From an uncultured Clostridium sp. (GTDB lineage Bacteria > Bacillota > Clostridia > TANB77 > CAG-508), in contig CANOWW010000009.1 in assembly GCA_947571115.1 (NCBI GenBank), positions 1 to 64,000 of the forward strand: a DNA stretch of 64,000 nucleotides, written 5' to 3'. Under the pieces are notes generated by a model. That model was not told where the DNA came from. It was given only the letters and a program-made list of their open reading frames with translations, and did no database searches. Of this stretch, positions 1-8,027 are shown piece by piece; the stretch's first letter is position 1; each line of letters opens with the position of its first letter. The position numbers and the translations under genes are program-made.

Positions 1-90
1 ACAAAATGAAGAAAACTGTTGATATATAAAGGAGAACTTTTGTCATCTCCACCAACGACGTATCTGTTCAAACTAAATTGAGCAAAACCG

Positions 91-119
91 TTGACAAATT
101 ATGTAAATTATGGTATAAT
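91..119 (+). promoter_or_regulatory. sigma-A promoter of the first plus-strand gene
   Basis: TTGACA at 91-96, a 17-base spacer and TATAAT at 114-119, with an extended -10 TG at 111-112. It lies 58 bases upstream of the start at 177. Confidence 0.85.
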
Positions 120-176
120 AAAGACAAGTAGCAAGTTGTTTTATTTTTTCTTTCAAAATTAAGAAGGAGGAATACT

Positions 177-536
177 ATGAGTAAAGCTCAAGAAATGCGA
201 CAGAAATATTTGCCGTTGACACCAGAAGAAAAGGCAAAGAGGTATTACGACTTAGCCCTAGATTTATTAGAAGAACGGGCAGAATGCCGCTCTTTAGCCA
301 CTAAAGACAAACAGAAAATTTCAGTAGAATTCGGTAGTTTTAACTGCGGCCGCCAACTGGCTTACAAGTTAAAACCCGAAGTCGATCCTACCAATGAATA
401 TCTCAGTAATATCGGTGTTCTTAATACGGAATATTGCAGAGAAGCCTTGGTATTGATGGCGAAAAAATTCAATGCAGAAAAAGGCTTTATCGCAAACACT
501 GACGGACATGTTTCCGTCACAATGGTGTTGCAATAG
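177..536 (+). CDS. hypothetical protein, 119 aa
   Basis: I do not recognise the family. The ATG follows AAGAAGGAGG at good spacing and a consensus promoter lies upstream, so expression is likely. The first 45 residues are charged and probably helical, with no signal peptide or membrane segment. Cysteines occur in CRSL, FNCGR and EYCRE. It is a single-gene unit ended by a hairpin at 543-578 and faces the convergent ispG. Composition differs from the neighbours: it uses CTG, CGC and one in-frame CGG (276-278, followed by G), a codon I did not find in the conserved genes except at frameshift points. That hints at a separate, perhaps mobile, origin. No function is assigned. Confidence 0.75.
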   Translation: MSKAQEMRQKYLPLTPEEKAKRYYDLALDLLEERAECRSLATKDKQKISVEFGSFNCGRQLAYKLKPEVDPTNEYLSNIGVLNTEYCREALVLMAKKFNAEKGFIANTDGHVSVTMVLQ

Positions 537-542
537 TCAAAC

Positions 543-578
543 AAACCGAACCCAAAAAGCCACTTTTGGATTCGGTTT
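543..578 (+). terminator. hairpin terminator after the 177-536 gene
   Basis: AAACCGAA (543-550) pairs with TTCGGTTT (571-578), and CCAAAA with TTTTGG extends the stem inwards. T-rich sequence follows. It lies between two convergent genes. Confidence 0.65.
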
Positions 579-600
579 ATGTTTTAGAAACATTAATTTT

Positions 601-1665
601 TTACTTATTTTCTACCATTTTCAAAATCGCTTTTTTTAATTCTTCAACCATGTCTTTTTCTGGAATTTTGCGGATAATTTCTCCTTTTTTAAAAAGCAAC
701 CCCTCTCCATTTCCGCCTGCAATTCCAATGTCTGCCTCTCTTGCTTCTCCTGGACCATTGACTGCACATCCCATAATCGCCACTGTCATGTCTGCTTCAA
801 TATTTCGCAAAAAACTTTCCATTTCTTTCGCAATTGGAATTAAGTCATACTGCGTTCTTCCACAAGTCGGGCAAGAAACCAATTTCGGACTTTTTGAAAA
901 TAAATTGCAATTTTTCAAAATCTCTTTACACACATAAATTTCCTCCACTGGCTCATCTGACAAAGAAACCCTTATTGTATCTCCAATTCCTTCTCTTAAT
1001 AAAATTCCTAAGCCAAGACTAGATTTAATCGTTCCACTAAATGCAGTTCCTGCTTCTGTTATCCCTAAATGAAGTGGATATTCAAACGCTTCTGCTGCTT
1101 TTTCATATGCCTCAACACACATATCCAAATTAGACGCCTTTAGAGAAACCGCAATATCCTGAAAATCCAATTTTTCCAATATTTCAATATGTTTTCTAGC
1201 ACTTTCTACCATAGCTGCCGCACAAGGTTTACCATATTTTTCCAGCAAATCTTTTTCTAGAGACCCCGCATTTACTCCAATTCGAATCGGAATCTGCTTT
1301 TTTTGGCAGGCTTTCACAACTGCCTTCGTTTTTTCCTCGTCCCCAATATTTCCCGGATTAATCCTAATTTTATCAACTCCGCTTTCAATTGCCTCCAAAG
1401 CAATTCGATAGTCAAAATGAATATCAGCCACAATCGGAATATGGATTTGGGGCTTGATTTCGCGAATTGCCTTAGCATCTTCTAGGTCCAAACAAGCTAC
1501 TCTGACAATTTCACAACCAACTTTCTCTAAGTCTAATATTTGTTTGATGGTTGCAGCTACATCTTTTGTTTTCGTATTGCACATTGACTGAATGACAACT
1601 TTATTTTGCCCTCCAATTTGAACATTTCCTACCTGAATTGGTCTTGTTTGCGCTCTCTTATACAT
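601..1665 (-). CDS. ispG: 4-hydroxy-3-methylbut-2-enyl diphosphate synthase (IspG/GcpE)
   Basis: IspG converts methylerythritol cyclodiphosphate to HMBPP in the non-mevalonate (MEP) isoprenoid pathway. It is a cytosolic [4Fe-4S] enzyme. The 354-residue protein has the short bacterial architecture: an N-terminal TIM barrel beginning with [13 protein letters not shown], then a C-terminal ferredoxin-like part. That part holds the three cluster cysteines, two in [12 protein letters not shown] and one in [11 protein letters not shown]. It starts at ATG 1665, ten bases after the stop of the upstream glycosyltransferase gene, so it is probably co-transcribed at the end of the polysaccharide cluster. 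Other MEP genes are not in the window. Assignment is firm. Confidence 0.97.
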   Translation of the reverse strand: MYKRAQTRPIQVGNVQIGGQNKVVIQSMCNTKTKDVAATIKQILDLEKVGCEIVRVACLDLEDAKAIREIKPQIHIPIVADIHFDYRIALEAIESGVDKIRINPGNIGDEEKTKAVVKACQKKQIPIRIGVNAGSLEKDLLEKYGKPCAAAMVESARKHIEILEKLDFQDIAVSLKASNLDMCVEAYEKAAEAFEYPLHLGITEAGTAFSGTIKSSLGLGILLREGIGDTIRVSLSDEPVEEIYVCKEILKNCNLFSKSPKLVSCPTCGRTQYDLIPIAKEMESFLRNIEADMTVAIMGCAVNGPGEAREADIGIAGGNGEGLLFKKGEIIRKIPEKDMVEELKKAILKMVENK

Positions 1666-1674
1666 CGTAACCTC

Positions 1675-2562
1675 CTATTTTTTCAATATTTTACGAATTG
1701 GAATTTCCAATAACAATTCTATATTTCGGAAAAAATGCAAAATTTTAAAAATCAATATTTGTACTCTGCTTATGTGATGATACGTTTTATGATAATACAT
1801 CTTGCTTTTATATAATTGCTGGATTTTGCTATAATAACTAAGTGTTTTTCCAATAATTTGGCTTTCATAATGCCTAAAATTCACTTCATTACAACTGACT
1901 GTTTTTTTCCCTATTTCTCGCATTTTTTTTGCCAAAATATCTTCTTCGTAAAACAAAAAAACGTTTTCATCAAATCCGCCAATTTGCTGCCAAACATCAA
2001 ATTTTATGATAAAAAATGCTCCCGAAATCGCTTCTACTGGCAAATATCTTTGGCGATATTCTGTTTCCAAATATTCGCCACTTCTTAGTTTTGGGTAAAA
2101 CAGCAATTCTAAAAATCTAGTGGCATGAATAACGTCTAACCCAAATGTTCTCGTTTTCCAACTGCTTCTACGAATTGGCTTTCCGCTAGCATTTAACATC
2201 CTTGGCGCTGTAATCCCAATCGTTTCGTCTTTTTCCAAAAGCGCCAAGCATTCTTGAATTGCCGTTTCCTGGACCTCAACATCAGGATTAGAAATGATAA
2301 AATAATCGTATTTTTCACCATTTTTTTCCAAATAGCGAATTCCAAAATTGTTGCCATAATTATAACCACCATTTTTATCTGCCTGCAAAATAAGCACTTT
2401 TTCGCTTTGGACTTCCTTAAGGAGGCTAACCGCATTTAAATTCGTAGAATGATTGTCTACCACCACAATTCGCTGTATATTTTGATAAGTCTCTATTTTT
2501 TTCACATATTTTATGGTCTCTTCTGCATCATTAAATTCCACAATAATAACCGCAACTCTCAT
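1675..2562 (-). CDS. GT2-family glycosyltransferase (rhamnosyltransferase-like)
   Basis: A 295-residue GT-A fold enzyme that probably adds a sugar from a nucleotide donor to a cell-surface polysaccharide repeat. The N-terminus shows the nucleotide-binding strand RVAVIIVEFND and a VVDNHST segment. SNPDVEV around residue 90 stands for the metal-binding DxD region, and GGFDENVFLFYEEDILAKK is the acceptor-side motif of rhamnosyl-type GT2 enzymes. A basic C-terminal tail may contact the membrane. It overlaps the end of galE by four bases, so the two are translationally coupled. The sugar specificity cannot be read from sequence. Confidence 0.85.
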   Translation of the reverse strand: MRVAVIIVEFNDAEETIKYVKKIETYQNIQRIVVVDNHSTNLNAVSLLKEVQSEKVLILQADKNGGYNYGNNFGIRYLEKNGEKYDYFIISNPDVEVQETAIQECLALLEKDETIGITAPRMLNASGKPIRRSSWKTRTFGLDVIHATRFLELLFYPKLRSGEYLETEYRQRYLPVEAISGAFFIIKFDVWQQIGGFDENVFLFYEEDILAKKMREIGKKTVSCNEVNFRHYESQIIGKTLSYYSKIQQLYKSKMYYHKTYHHISRVQILIFKILHFFRNIELLLEIPIRKILKK

Positions 2563-3560
2563 ATAATTCCCCTAGCAAACCTCCATGCATCTTTGCACAT
2601 ATCTTCTATATTTTTCTCAGCTTTCCAACCAAGTTCCTTTTCCGCTTTTGCTGGACTTGAATAGCTAGCAGCCACGTCTCCTGCTCTTCTTGGCGCAATT
2701 TGGTATGGAATTTTAATTCCATTCGCCTTCTCAAAATTATGAATGATATCCAAAACACTATACCCCACGCCTGTACAAATGTTATAACGCTCAATTCCTG
2801 CGCCTTGTTGCAATTTTTGGACTGCCTTCAAATGCGCTTTCGCCAAATCCACCACATGAATATAATCTCTCACACCTGTGCCATCTGGTGTATCATAATC
2901 ATTGCCAAACACGCTTAAAATCGGAAGTTCTCCTTTGGCAACTTTCAAAATATACGGCATCAAATTATTCGGAATTCCGTTTGGTTCCTCTCCAATCAAA
3001 CCGCTCTCATGAGCGCCTACTGGATTAAAATAACGCAAAATTCCGATGCTCCATGTTTTGTCAGCTTCATAAACATCCTCCAAAATACGTTCAATCATGT
3101 ATTTTGAAGTAGCATAAGGGTTCGTTGTTTTCCCTACTTCAAATGACTCGTCCACCGGCACACTGGCTGGAACGCCATATACCGTCGCTGTTGAGCTAAA
3201 CAAGATTTTTTTAACATCGTGTTTTTGCATAACTTTTAGCAAATTCAAAGTAGTTCCCAAATTCGTCTGATAATACCAAACTGGCTTTTGAACTGATTCG
3301 CCAACTGCCTTTAAACCAGCACAATGAATGACATTGTCAATCGTATTTTCAGAAAATACTTGATCCATCAATTCCTCGTCTGCACAATCTCCAACATAAA
3401 CTTTCACTTGCTTTTTTGTAATCTCTTGGATTTTTTCTGCCACTTCTGGCTTGCTATTATATAAATTATCCACAACCACAACTTCATGACCATTTTCCAA
3501 TAACTCTACACATATATGAGAGCCTATAAATCCTAGACCACCTGTTACTAAAATTTTCAT
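2559..3560 (-). CDS. galE: UDP-glucose 4-epimerase
   Basis: GalE interconverts UDP-glucose and UDP-galactose using bound NAD, here probably supplying UDP-galactose to the adjoining glycosyltransferases. The extended SDR fold is clear: GGLGFIGSH (NAD-binding GxxGxxG) at the N-terminus, the catalytic SST then YATSKYMIE (YxxxK), and the galactose-site segment RYFNPVGAH. Length (333 aa) is normal. A TTG start at 3575 is possible, but the ATG at 3560 is preferred because GGAGGAGAAGG sits just upstream of it and the protein then starts at MKILVTGG. It lies in an operon between an aldo/keto reductase gene and a glycosyltransferase gene. Confidence 0.95.
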   Translation of the reverse strand: MKILVTGGLGFIGSHICVELLENGHEVVVVDNLYNSKPEVAEKIQEITKKQVKVYVGDCADEELMDQVFSENTIDNVIHCAGLKAVGESVQKPVWYYQTNLGTTLNLLKVMQKHDVKKILFSSTATVYGVPASVPVDESFEVGKTTNPYATSKYMIERILEDVYEADKTWSIGILRYFNPVGAHESGLIGEEPNGIPNNLMPYILKVAKGELPILSVFGNDYDTPDGTGVRDYIHVVDLAKAHLKAVQKLQQGAGIERYNICTGVGYSVLDIIHNFEKANGIKIPYQIAPRRAGDVAASYSSPAKAEKELGWKAEKNIEDMCKDAWRFARGII

Positions 3561-3577
3561 ATCCTTCTCCTCCAAAA

Positions 3578-4450
3578 TTAATCTATTTTAAATTGATTTG
3601 CTAATTGGTCAATGGAAACTCCACCTTGATTTTTCCAGTCAATTTCTATTTGATAAAACCTTTCGTCCTGAAAATCATTTAACCTTTTCAAATCTTCTTT
3701 TTCCATTGTAAAATCTAAGGCTTCCAAATTACTATCTATATTTTCAATCGTATTTGTTTTAATGAGCGCGCTAACTTGTTTTTCCTTCACTAACCAATTG
3801 AGCAAAATTTGATTTTGCGTTTTATTATATTTTTCCGCCATTTCAACTAAAAATGGGTAATTTCTTTTTGCAATATTGTTTCTTCTAAGCGCTTGGTAGC
3901 AAACAAATTGAATATCATTTTGTTTACAAAAATCGATTAAACCTATATTTTCGTAATATTTGCATTCTAAATTATATACACCTTCAAAACTAACCAATTT
4001 AAAGTTTTGTTGTAATTCTTTTAACTGCTCCAATGTGGTATTACTTGCAGACAAAAACCTCACTTTTCCCTTTTTTACCAACTTATCCATTTCTTCATAA
4101 ATTTCTAACAATGGCATTTTCATGCTACATGGCAAATGAACTTGCAAACTATCGACATAATCAATTTTCATTTTTTGTAAATATTCATCTAATTGTTTTT
4201 CAACATCTTCTTTTTTCTCTACATTCTTCTCCAAATGGCAACTCAAGAATAGTTCATCTTTCTTCACTTCTTGAAAAAATTTTTGCAAAAAATCTACTAC
4301 CTTTGCATTATCATATAGCAAACTTGTGCTCATAAAATTTTGCCCTTTATCGAAGGAATGCAAAAGTGCCTGCAATGTTTTTTGCGAATTTTCTAAATCG
4401 AGCTTAAAAGTACCAATTCCTATTGGGAAAATTTCATTAGGTTTTAACAT
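3578..4450 (-). CDS. divergent aldo/keto reductase-like protein
   Basis: The 290-residue protein has the AKR barrel pattern: IGIGTFKLD at the start, KIDYVDSLQVHLP carrying the conserved His, and GKVRFLSASNTTLEQL followed by LIDFCKQNDIQFVCYQAL. Two residues of the Asp-Tyr-Lys-His tetrad look substituted. The usual FDTAxxYG reads FMSTSLLYDN (Ser for Asp, Tyr kept), and the usual TK strand reads LFLSCHLE (no Lys). It may be an AKR with altered chemistry or a non-catalytic one. The start overlaps the flippase stop by seven bases, so it belongs to the polysaccharide operon. Substrate unknown. Confidence 0.8.
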   Translation of the reverse strand: MLKPNEIFPIGIGTFKLDLENSQKTLQALLHSFDKGQNFMSTSLLYDNAKVVDFLQKFFQEVKKDELFLSCHLEKNVEKKEDVEKQLDEYLQKMKIDYVDSLQVHLPCSMKMPLLEIYEEMDKLVKKGKVRFLSASNTTLEQLKELQQNFKLVSFEGVYNLECKYYENIGLIDFCKQNDIQFVCYQALRRNNIAKRNYPFLVEMAEKYNKTQNQILLNWLVKEKQVSALIKTNTIENIDSNLEALDFTMEKEDLKRLNDFQDERFYQIEIDWKNQGGVSIDQLANQFKID

Positions 4451-5697
4451 ATTACTTCATTCTCCTTTTCAATTCTCTTAAAAATCATTTTTGTCACAAT
4501 CGTGTACAAAACAAATTGAATCCCCAACGTTATAACAACTGAAATCGTTGCTCCATTAATTTGTAAACTTTTTACTAGCAAATTTGAACCAATAAATGCC
4601 ACTAACATCGTCAGCAAATACACCACAAATTGCACAAAAGTATTTCGTGTTGTGGTTAACAAAACCAAGTTGACATATGAAATTCCATACAAAATATAAG
4701 CTGCAATAATCGCTGTCAAATTGACACGGTAAGGCGTTAATTTTTCTCCATAAATCAGGCTTAACACTTCTGGTCCCACAACAAACGCCGCAAGACTTGC
4801 AAATACGCCAAATGCCACAATGGCAAGTTTGATTTTCAAGGCAATCACCTTAAATTCCTTCATATTTTTTTGTTCATATAATTCTTTTAGTTTGTTCAAA
4901 TATGGCATAAAGATAAATTGGGTAAACAACGTAATGACCGTTGCTGGCATCATAATATAACCAAAAATCGCTTGCACATCTTCTGTTAAATACGTATCAA
5001 TTGCATATTTGGGCGCATTTAAAACATAAATTCCGGCAAAGGAATTCGCAAACACGAAAAACTCTGATTTAAAAATATGCCAAACACTTTGCATACTTAC
5101 TTTTGCCGTAAAATCAATCAATTTTTTGCTAACCCATAAAAAGTCGAAAACAAAAATCACAATTAAATTTAACAAAATAATACTTGCAATTGCTAAAATT
5201 AAATTATGGGTCAGCAAGTCAATTCCTAAAAACAAAGCCAAACCGCCAAGTGATTTTATCGTAAGCGATTTTCCGGATTGATACAGCAATTCCTTTTTTT
5301 GCATAATACCATACAGAATTTCGGCAAATGCTTCCGTCGCTTTATATACACAAAGCAACATAAAAATGCCTGTTTTATAAAAATCATATTGTTTCACAAA
5401 AACAAAAGAAATTCCTGCAACAATCATTGTCACGCAGCTGAAAACTCTATTGATTATGTAATCTTTATCTGTTACTTTATTTTCAATATCCGTTACTTGG
5501 CAGAGCCTTCCTGAATAGAGCCCAATCGTATACAAAATCAGCGCCGTCGAATAGGCAATCGAGAAAATTCCTGCATCATTCATGCCATTGACACGTGTCA
5601 CAATAATTAAGAAAAATAGCGAGTTAAAGGAATTTAAACCAGTCCCCACAATATTCCATATGAAATTTTTCAAAAATATTTTTTTCTCGTTTGTCAT
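4444..5697 (-). CDS. polysaccharide flippase, Wzx/RfbX type (MOP superfamily)
   Basis: A 417-residue integral membrane protein with about 12 hydrophobic segments and charged loops. The N-terminus (FLKNFIWNIVGTGLNSFNS, then TRVNGMNDAGIFSIAYS) is typical of the polysaccharide-transport branch of the MOP superfamily. It probably turns undecaprenyl-linked oligosaccharide units across the cytoplasmic membrane for surface polymer assembly. The gene sits between a GT2 gene (abutting at 5698) and the AKR-like gene, the normal company of a Wzx. A Wzy-type polymerase was not found in the window, so the cluster may be incomplete or the polymer built differently. Confidence 0.88.
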   Translation of the reverse strand: MTNEKKIFLKNFIWNIVGTGLNSFNSLFFLIIVTRVNGMNDAGIFSIAYSTALILYTIGLYSGRLCQVTDIENKVTDKDYIINRVFSCVTMIVAGISFVFVKQYDFYKTGIFMLLCVYKATEAFAEILYGIMQKKELLYQSGKSLTIKSLGGLALFLGIDLLTHNLILAIASIILLNLIVIFVFDFLWVSKKLIDFTAKVSMQSVWHIFKSEFFVFANSFAGIYVLNAPKYAIDTYLTEDVQAIFGYIMMPATVITLFTQFIFMPYLNKLKELYEQKNMKEFKVIALKIKLAIVAFGVFASLAAFVVGPEVLSLIYGEKLTPYRVNLTAIIAAYILYGISYVNLVLLTTTRNTFVQFVVYLLTMLVAFIGSNLLVKSLQINGATISVVITLGIQFVLYTIVTKMIFKRIEKENEVIC

Positions 5698-6606
5698 TTA
5701 CAAAACTCCTATTATAAATAAAACCCTGATTAAAAAATCGTCCACGATTTTTCTCCTTAATTTATGTGGATAAAATGCCTTTTGAATGGCTTTGCCAAAA
5801 TGATACTTTTCTTGCACAAAAATATCCAATATTTTTTGATTTTCTTCTGTCATTTTATCATAAAATCTCGCCTTAAATTCGACTTGCTGGGCACGAATAT
5901 TTTTCATGCCATCTCCTGCCAACAATTTTTTGATGCGCCAAATTGCTATTTTCAAAATGCCTTGTCCTTCTGCTGTGGCATTTTTAGGAAGTCTACGATA
6001 TTTCACAACGGTTTCATCATTGTAAAAAACATTTCCCATTCCGCTGCAAATCATATAGGTCCACCAATCGTGAAACAAACATTTTTCTGGAATATTTGCC
6101 AGAATCATTTTTCGAGCTTCATTGTTAATCGTCATGGTCATGCCTTGTGCCACACATTCATACAATGCATTTTTGAAAGAAAATGTTTTATGTGCTTCCC
6201 CTTTTCCGATAAAATTCATATTTTCGTCATAATAATCCGCATTTCCAAAAACCATATTCGGCAGCGTCTCATCGGCTTTCTCCAGTTCTCGCACTGCTAA
6301 CTCAATTTTATTTTCCAACCAAATGTCGTCTTGGTCACAAAAAGCAAAATAATCTGCATCTTCAAATTCTAGCAATTTAAAAAAACTTCTTAAAAACCCT
6401 AAATTTTCGCCTTTTTGCAAAGTAATATTGTGGTGCACTTTTTGATATTCTTGAATGATTTCCAATGTTGAATCCTTTGAACCATCGTCTCGGATAACAA
6501 TTTCAATGTTGGGATAAGTTTGCTTTAAAATTGAATCAAGTTGTTCTTTTAAATATTTTTCTCCATTGTAAGTTGAAAGTAATACTGCCACTTTTTTTTT
6601 ATTCAT
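5698..6606 (-). CDS. GT2-family glycosyltransferase
   Basis: A 302-residue GT-A glycosyltransferase. VAVLLSTYNGEKYLKEQLDSIL opens the fold, IVIRDDGSKDST binds the nucleotide, and FCDQDDIWLENK holds the metal-binding DxD-like acidic cluster. This arrangement is common in rhamnosyl- and galactosyltransferases of capsule or teichoic-like polymer clusters. A C-terminal hydrophobic stretch (FLIRVLFIIGVL) suggests membrane contact. Its stop abuts the start of the flippase gene. Donor and linkage are unknown. Upstream, a short GC-rich hairpin (6632-6650) separates it from the membrane glycosyltransferase. Confidence 0.87.
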   Translation of the reverse strand: MNKKKVAVLLSTYNGEKYLKEQLDSILKQTYPNIEIVIRDDGSKDSTLEIIQEYQKVHHNITLQKGENLGFLRSFFKLLEFEDADYFAFCDQDDIWLENKIELAVRELEKADETLPNMVFGNADYYDENMNFIGKGEAHKTFSFKNALYECVAQGMTMTINNEARKMILANIPEKCLFHDWWTYMICSGMGNVFYNDETVVKYRRLPKNATAEGQGILKIAIWRIKKLLAGDGMKNIRAQQVEFKARFYDKMTEENQKILDIFVQEKYHFGKAIQKAFYPHKLRRKIVDDFLIRVLFIIGVL

Positions 6607-6631
6607 TTATTTTCTCCTATCAATTACATAA

Positions 6632-6650
6632 GGCACGGTGCCCCCGTGCC
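6632..6650. repeat. short GC-rich palindrome (REP-like)
   Basis: GGCACGG (6632-6638) pairs with CCGTGCC (6644-6650) between two glycosyltransferase genes. It is far more GC-rich than its surroundings and lacks an obvious U-tract, so it looks more like a small repeated palindrome than a terminator. Confidence 0.4.
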
Positions 6651-6664
6651 CCTATCCTATTTTT

Positions 6665-7891
6665 TTACGCTACTTCGTTAATTTTTACATCTCTCACGTG
6701 TTCGATTTTCTCCCATTTTGTATTTGGTTTAATCAAACATTTTATATTAATCAAAATCCATGAGCCTAAAAACAATGGATAACATAAAAGTCCAACTGCC
6801 ATTGATTTGATGTCTCTTTTATCCAAAGCCATAACAATTGCTGCTGTTCCAATTGGCAAAATAAACGTTGCTCCCAAATATCTCACATAATTCATAACTA
6901 AATCCAAAAGTGACATTTCGGCCCCCACATACATTAATGTGTTTACGCCTAACAATAAAAATGTTAAAATCATCATTGGGATACCAAACATATATAATAA
7001 ACCATCAAAATTCATCAAAGTTTTATATTTTTTAACGCCACTCGCTAACTCTTTGGTGTAATATTTCATGCATTGCAAATGCCCAACCGTCCAACGTGAA
7101 CGTTGTGACCAGCTTTGTGCAAAACGAACTGGTTGTTCATCATAAACAATCGCATCGGTTGCCCAACCTAGTTTTCTACCATTTGCAATATTGATTAGCG
7201 AAAACTCAATATCTTCTGTCAAAGTAACTGTGTTCCAGCCATTTGGTTTAACAATATCAAATTTTACCATAAAACCTGTTCCGTTAATCAAAGGAGATAG
7301 CCCTAAATTATATCTTGCCAAATGATAAAATTTGTTCATCATCCAATAAAAAATCGCATAACCTGAAGCAATCCAAGAATCCGTCGGATTTTTAATATCA
7401 CGGTAACCTTGCACTACTTCTTCCCCTTGACATAACTTTTTATTCATGCTTTTTAAGAAATTTTTATCCACGATATTGTCTGCATCAAACACGCAAAAAG
7501 CATCATAGTCTGCATTTTCTTTGATTTTTTGTCGCAAAAACCAATTCAAAGCAAACCCCTTTGTTTTTCGCAATTCATCAAATCTTTTTAGCACAATAGC
7601 ACCAGCTTTTTCAGCAACTTTTGCTGTATTATCTGTGCAGTTATCCGCAATGACATAAATGTCGTATAAATCTTGTGGATAATCTTGCGTTTTTAAACTT
7701 TCCACTAAATTGGCGACAACAGCTTCCTCATTATGGGCAGGAATAATTGCCATAAATTTATGATTTTTATTGACTATTAATTTCTTGTCTTTTAATTTAA
7801 TTAAAGAACAGAAACTTATCACAATTTGATACAACCAATAAATCGTGATAATCCAAATCAAAGCCTGTTGTAATATATACAAATATTTCAT
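6665..7891 (-). CDS. membrane GT2 glycosyltransferase with QxxRW motif
   Basis: A 408-residue processive-type glycosyltransferase of the cellulose/hyaluronan synthase-like group. It has an N-terminal membrane helix (about residues 8-30), a cytosolic GT-A domain with AIIPAHNEE, CVFDADN (DxD) and TLTEDIEFS (TED), then QRSRW (QxxRW, which holds the growing chain in this family). At least three C-terminal membrane helices follow. It is probably the first gene of the polysaccharide operon, with a consensus promoter at 7940-7968. Such enzymes make either a homopolymer or a lipid-linked sugar; which one is unclear. Confidence 0.87.
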   Translation of the reverse strand: MKYLYILQQALIWIITIYWLYQIVISFCSLIKLKDKKLIVNKNHKFMAIIPAHNEEAVVANLVESLKTQDYPQDLYDIYVIADNCTDNTAKVAEKAGAIVLKRFDELRKTKGFALNWFLRQKIKENADYDAFCVFDADNIVDKNFLKSMNKKLCQGEEVVQGYRDIKNPTDSWIASGYAIFYWMMNKFYHLARYNLGLSPLINGTGFMVKFDIVKPNGWNTVTLTEDIEFSLINIANGRKLGWATDAIVYDEQPVRFAQSWSQRSRWTVGHLQCMKYYTKELASGVKKYKTLMNFDGLLYMFGIPMMILTFLLLGVNTLMYVGAEMSLLDLVMNYVRYLGATFILPIGTAAIVMALDKRDIKSMAVGLLCYPLFLGSWILINIKCLIKPNTKWEKIEHVRDVKINEVA

Positions 7892-7939
7892 AACTTCTCC
7901 TTTTGACAGTTTTCTACAAAATAATATCTTCTTATTTTA

Positions 7940-7968
7940 ATTATAGCAATATTTCAAAAAAATTTCAA
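7940..7968 (-). promoter_or_regulatory. promoter of the polysaccharide operon
   Basis: Reading the minus strand, TTGAAA (7963-7968), 17 bases, then TATAAT (7940-7945), about 50 bases before the start at 7891. Confidence 0.75.
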
Positions 7969-8027
7969 GTCTTTTTACACTTTTTTATTATTATATTCTG
8001 TTTATTTGATTTTATTTCTAGAAATAT

